45,146 nucleotides of DNA from Nonomuraea zeae (lineage in GTDB: Bacteria; Actinomycetota; Actinomycetes; Streptosporangiales; Streptosporangiaceae): assembly GCF_005889725.1 (NCBI RefSeq), contig NZ_VCKX01000077.1:1-45146 (forward strand), read 5' to 3'. Below the pieces are notes generated by a model, which saw only the letters and a program-made list of their open reading frames with translations, did not search any database and was not told the DNA's origin. The first letter of the stretch is position 1. Each line of letters starts with the position of its first letter. Both the position numbers and the translations under genes were made by a program. Below, piece after piece: positions 43,402 to 45,146 of this stretch.

Positions 43402-44193
43402 TCAGTCGACGATCATGCCGCCGGTGAGATTGGCGATCGTCCCCGTCATGGCGCTTGAGCGGTCAGAGGCGACGAACACGGCCACATTGGCGATCTCGGC
43501 AACGGTGGGCAAGTGCTTGCGCAGTGTCCGTTCCGCCATGCGGGCGTGGAACGCTTCGCCGCTGATGCCGTAGGCGTCGGCGTGCAGGCCGTATACCTCG
43601 GTCAGCTGCGGCGTTTCAGGCATCCCCGCCGCGTTCAGGCACACGACTCGGACACCACGCGGCCCGAGTTCGGCGGCCAGCCCCCGAGACAATGATTCGA
43701 CCGCCGCCCACGCCGGTGCCATGCCTCCCATGAGCGGGACGGCCGTCCGCGACGGAGACGCGGTGATCGTCAAAATCACGCCTGACCCCTGGGCGGCCAT
43801 GCGTCGTCCAGCGGCTCTGGCGGTCAGGAAGTTGGCCTTGGGATAGGTGGTCATGGGCAGGTCGAAGCTGTCAGTCGACATGTCGACGATCCACTTGCCC
43901 TGAATGCCTGTCTGGGGAAGGCTGACCGCGTTGAACGAGACGTCGACTGAGCCGCCGTTCTCGGCCACCGCGCTGACGTGTGCTTCGACCGCGTCCTCGT
44001 CCAGGACATCCACCGTGGCGACGTCGGCGGCGCCGCCCGAGGCCTGGATCTTTTCGGCGACCGCCTTCAGCGGGGCGCTGGTACGTCCGGCGAGGAAGAC
44101 CCGTGCTCCCTCCGCGGCGAAGGCGTGAGCGACCGCGCTTCCGACGGCTCCGCCCGCTCCATAGATGATCGCGTTCTTCTTTTCAAGCAGCAC
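43402..44193 (-). CDS. SDR-fold protein lacking the catalytic Tyr-Lys pair
   Basis: A 263-residue Rossmann-fold protein of the short-chain dehydrogenase superfamily: cofactor loop AIIYGAGGAVGSAVAHAF, the AGRTS turn (suggesting NADPH), VDVLDEDAV, a variant NNAG as FNAVS, SGVILTITASPS with the usual Ser, and ARTDGS-like C-terminal parts reduced to AMTGTIANLTGG. At the position of YxxxK the sequence is MAPAW (Met158, Trp162), aligned through the following AAVESLSRGLAAELGPRGVRV. Both catalytic residues are therefore replaced, and ordinary dehydrogenase chemistry is unlikely; it may bind cofactor as a sensor. GTG 44193 has AGGAG six bases upstream. Divergent from the HxlR gene across an operator. 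Confidence 0.85.
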   Translation of the reverse strand: MLLEKKNAIIYGAGGAVGSAVAHAFAAEGARVFLAGRTSAPLKAVAEKIQASGGAADVATVDVLDEDAVEAHVSAVAENGGSVDVSFNAVSLPQTGIQGKWIVDMSTDSFDLPMTTYPKANFLTARAAGRRMAAQGSGVILTITASPSRTAVPLMGGMAPAWAAVESLSRGLAAELGPRGVRVVCLNAAGMPETPQLTEVYGLHADAYGISGEAFHARMAERTLRKHLPTVAEIANVAVFVASDRSSAMTGTIANLTGGMIVD

Positions 44194-44272
44194 TATCTGC
44201 TCCTGGTCATCGGGGTTGTCTGGCACACCGCAGCGGGCGTGGGTGTCTCACCAAGCGCGGCCCACCAGCAAG

Positions 44273-44325
44273 GTTGCGTGATGAAACTAGAAGGAACGTA
44301 GCAGCCGGCAGTATCATCATGCAAC
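44273..44325. promoter_or_regulatory. Putative HxlR operator, copy 3
   Basis: GTTGCGTGATGA (44273-44284) and TCATCATGCAAC (44314-44325) form a 12-base inverted repeat with one mismatch and a 29-base spacer, between the SDR-fold gene and the HxlR gene. CTAG follows the left arm, as in the copies at 2710 and 11611. Confidence 0.6.
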
Positions 44326-44347
44326 TACCTTGAGGTACGGTGGAGTT

Positions 44348-44809
44348 GTGCTTGGACGTACCTACGAAACGCAAAACTGCTCCGCGGCCCGGGCGCTCGA
44401 GATCGTGGGTGAGCGCTGGAGTCTGCTGATCATCCGGCATGCGCTCTTCCGGGGTATCACCCGCTTCGGGGACTTTCAGCGCAGTCTCGGCGTCGCCCGC
44501 AACATCCTTGCCGCGCGGCTCGAACGGTTCGTCGACGAAGGGCTGATGGAGCGGCAACCTTCCTCAGAGAACTCGCCGTACCACGACTACGTCTTGACCG
44601 ACATGGGCCGCGAACTGCAACCCGTCATCGTGGCCCTCACACACTGGGGTGACCGCTGGGCCGCGCCGGGCGATCCCCCCGTCACGTTTCGGCATGAGCA
44701 CTGCGGCGGTGAGGTCCACCAGCAGACTGTCTGCCGTGACTGCGGCCAGCAGGTGGCCATCGAGGCGGTCGAAGCACAGCCCACGGCGCAGGCAATGTCG
44801 CTGGCATAA
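44348..44809 (+). CDS. HxlR family winged-helix transcriptional regulator
   Basis: A 153-residue paralogue of the regulator at 2759. N-terminus VLGRTYETQNC with the family Cys, then SAARALEIVGERWSLLIIRHAL, the winged helix FQRSLGVARNILAARLERFV, the wing YHDYVLTDMG, and a C-terminal HEHCGGEVHQQTVCRDCG that may bind metal. GTG 44348 is chosen (GGTGGAG just upstream, and it matches the other starts); TTG 44330 is an in-frame alternative. It likely represses the divergent SDR-fold gene and itself through the 44273-44325 repeat, responding to a reactive small molecule. The family assignment is firm; the ligand is unknown. Confidence 0.92.
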   Translation: MLGRTYETQNCSAARALEIVGERWSLLIIRHALFRGITRFGDFQRSLGVARNILAARLERFVDEGLMERQPSSENSPYHDYVLTDMGRELQPVIVALTHWGDRWAAPGDPPVTFRHEHCGGEVHQQTVCRDCGQQVAIEAVEAQPTAQAMSLA

Positions 44810-44847
44810 CTCACTCGATGCGCGTCGTGAGGCAAACCTCGACTAAG

Positions 44848-45146
44848 AGCTGTTTCTTAGATCTGCTGACTAATCGTGGTGATGTTGTCACGATCAGTTC
44901 ATGGGGCGTGGTGACTTAACGAACGCTGAGTGGGAGCGGCTCCGGCCACTGCTGCCCGAGGGCGGCCGGCGGGGCGGGCGATGGAATGACCACCGCAAAA
45001 CGATCGACGGCGTGTTGTGCAGGGCACGGACCGGGCTGCCGTGGCGGGACCTGCCCGAACGGTTCGGCTCCTGGATCACGGTCTACAAACGGCACCGCCG
45101 CTGGTCGGCCGATGGCACCTGGCAGATGCTACTGACCGCGATCCAG
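44848..45146 (+). mobile_element. IS5-family element, left part
   Basis: GAGCTGTTTCTTAG near 44848 looks like the start of an IS5/IS427-type terminal repeat, and an IS5-type transposase begins 53 bases later. The other end is beyond the window, so terminal repeats and target duplication cannot be checked. Confidence 0.55.
44901..45146 (+). CDS. IS5-family transposase, N-terminal part (runs off window)
   Basis: 82 codons of an IS5-type transposase: GDLTNAEWERLRPLLPEG, then GRWNDHRKTIDGVLCRARTG, LPWRDLPERFGSWITVYKRH and RRWSADGTW. This is the N-terminal DUF4096 DNA-binding domain shared by these transposases; the catalytic DDE part lies outside. It belongs to a different subgroup from the element at 25354-26745. 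ATG 44901 is the likely start. Confidence 0.9.
   Translation, partial: MGRGDLTNAEWERLRPLLPEGGRRGGRWNDHRKTIDGVLCRARTGLPWRDLPERFGSWITVYKRHRRWSADGTWQMLLTAIQ

Noticed and set aside
1..45146. tRNA, rRNA or CRISPR array
   Set aside because: No tRNA-like cloverleaf, rRNA segment or regularly spaced repeat was recognised on reading; a tRNA scan was not possible here.

Overview
The window is very GC-rich, with many GTG starts, GTGA/ATGA overlaps between coupled genes, and actinobacterial families (AfsR/SARP, ECF sigma with a C-terminal extension, GlxA-type AraC, MocR, DUF3558-like lipoprotein, mycothiol-type DinB relatives). It comes from a filamentous actinomycete; the style suggests Streptosporangiaceae such as Nonomuraea, but that is inference. 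Most of it is accessory DNA. Insertion sequences, truncated genes and frameshifted remnants alternate with intact regulators and secreted proteins.

Layout. 1-170: the last codons of secY and the first codons of an adk that dies after about 25 codons. 726-3211: a VOC protein, a PEP-mutase-family protein and an HxlR regulator with a truncated divergent partner. 3296-7573: the replication part of a plasmid or integrative element: a three-gene coupled operon (Prim-Pol, P4-type helicase, small unknown), an upstream iteron cluster, and a truncated mobilisation-like gene. 7574-8895: a complete IS3-family element with a 3-bp target duplication. 8954-13519: a TIGR03086-type protein, a zinc ribbon, an IS5 relic, an SDR gene facing a truncated HxlR gene across an intact operator, an ECF sigma factor and a small membrane protein. 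13635-22849: a large SARP regulator, a GlxA-type regulator, and a MocR regulator divergent from an aminotransferase/MFS pair; the start codons of the divergent genes overlap.

22900-31040: a decayed region. It holds a Tn3 relic, an intact secreted zinc protease, a DUF5107 sugar-catabolism gene split by an IS5-type element, a 5'-truncated sugar ABC permease, and a mosaic pseudogene of secreted carbohydrate-active domains (DUF1080/LamG-like, F5/8C, GH43-like). 31376-33596: three small envelope or secreted proteins. 34562-35707: DinB and Lrp/AsnC. 36052-36830: an acyltransferase-3 pseudogene. 37833-39470: a secreted protein joining a module also found at 33018-33596 to a GH99/WbsX-like domain. 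39915-42449: an Asp/Glu racemase and a DHA2 efflux pump. 43402-44809: an SDR-fold protein without its catalytic Tyr/Lys, divergent from an HxlR regulator. 44848-end: the start of another IS5-family element.

The clearest recurring theme is a repeated HxlR module. Three loci (about 2.7, 11.6 and 44.3 kb) share the regulator N-terminus and an inverted-repeat operator built on CATCATGC. In one the regulator has been lost, and in another the partner gene appears truncated. No complete new defence or biosynthetic system is evident. The most original candidates are this operator family, the back-to-back leaderless start codons at 20309-20312, the iteron origin next to the Prim-Pol operon, and the shared-module/GH99 secreted protein.
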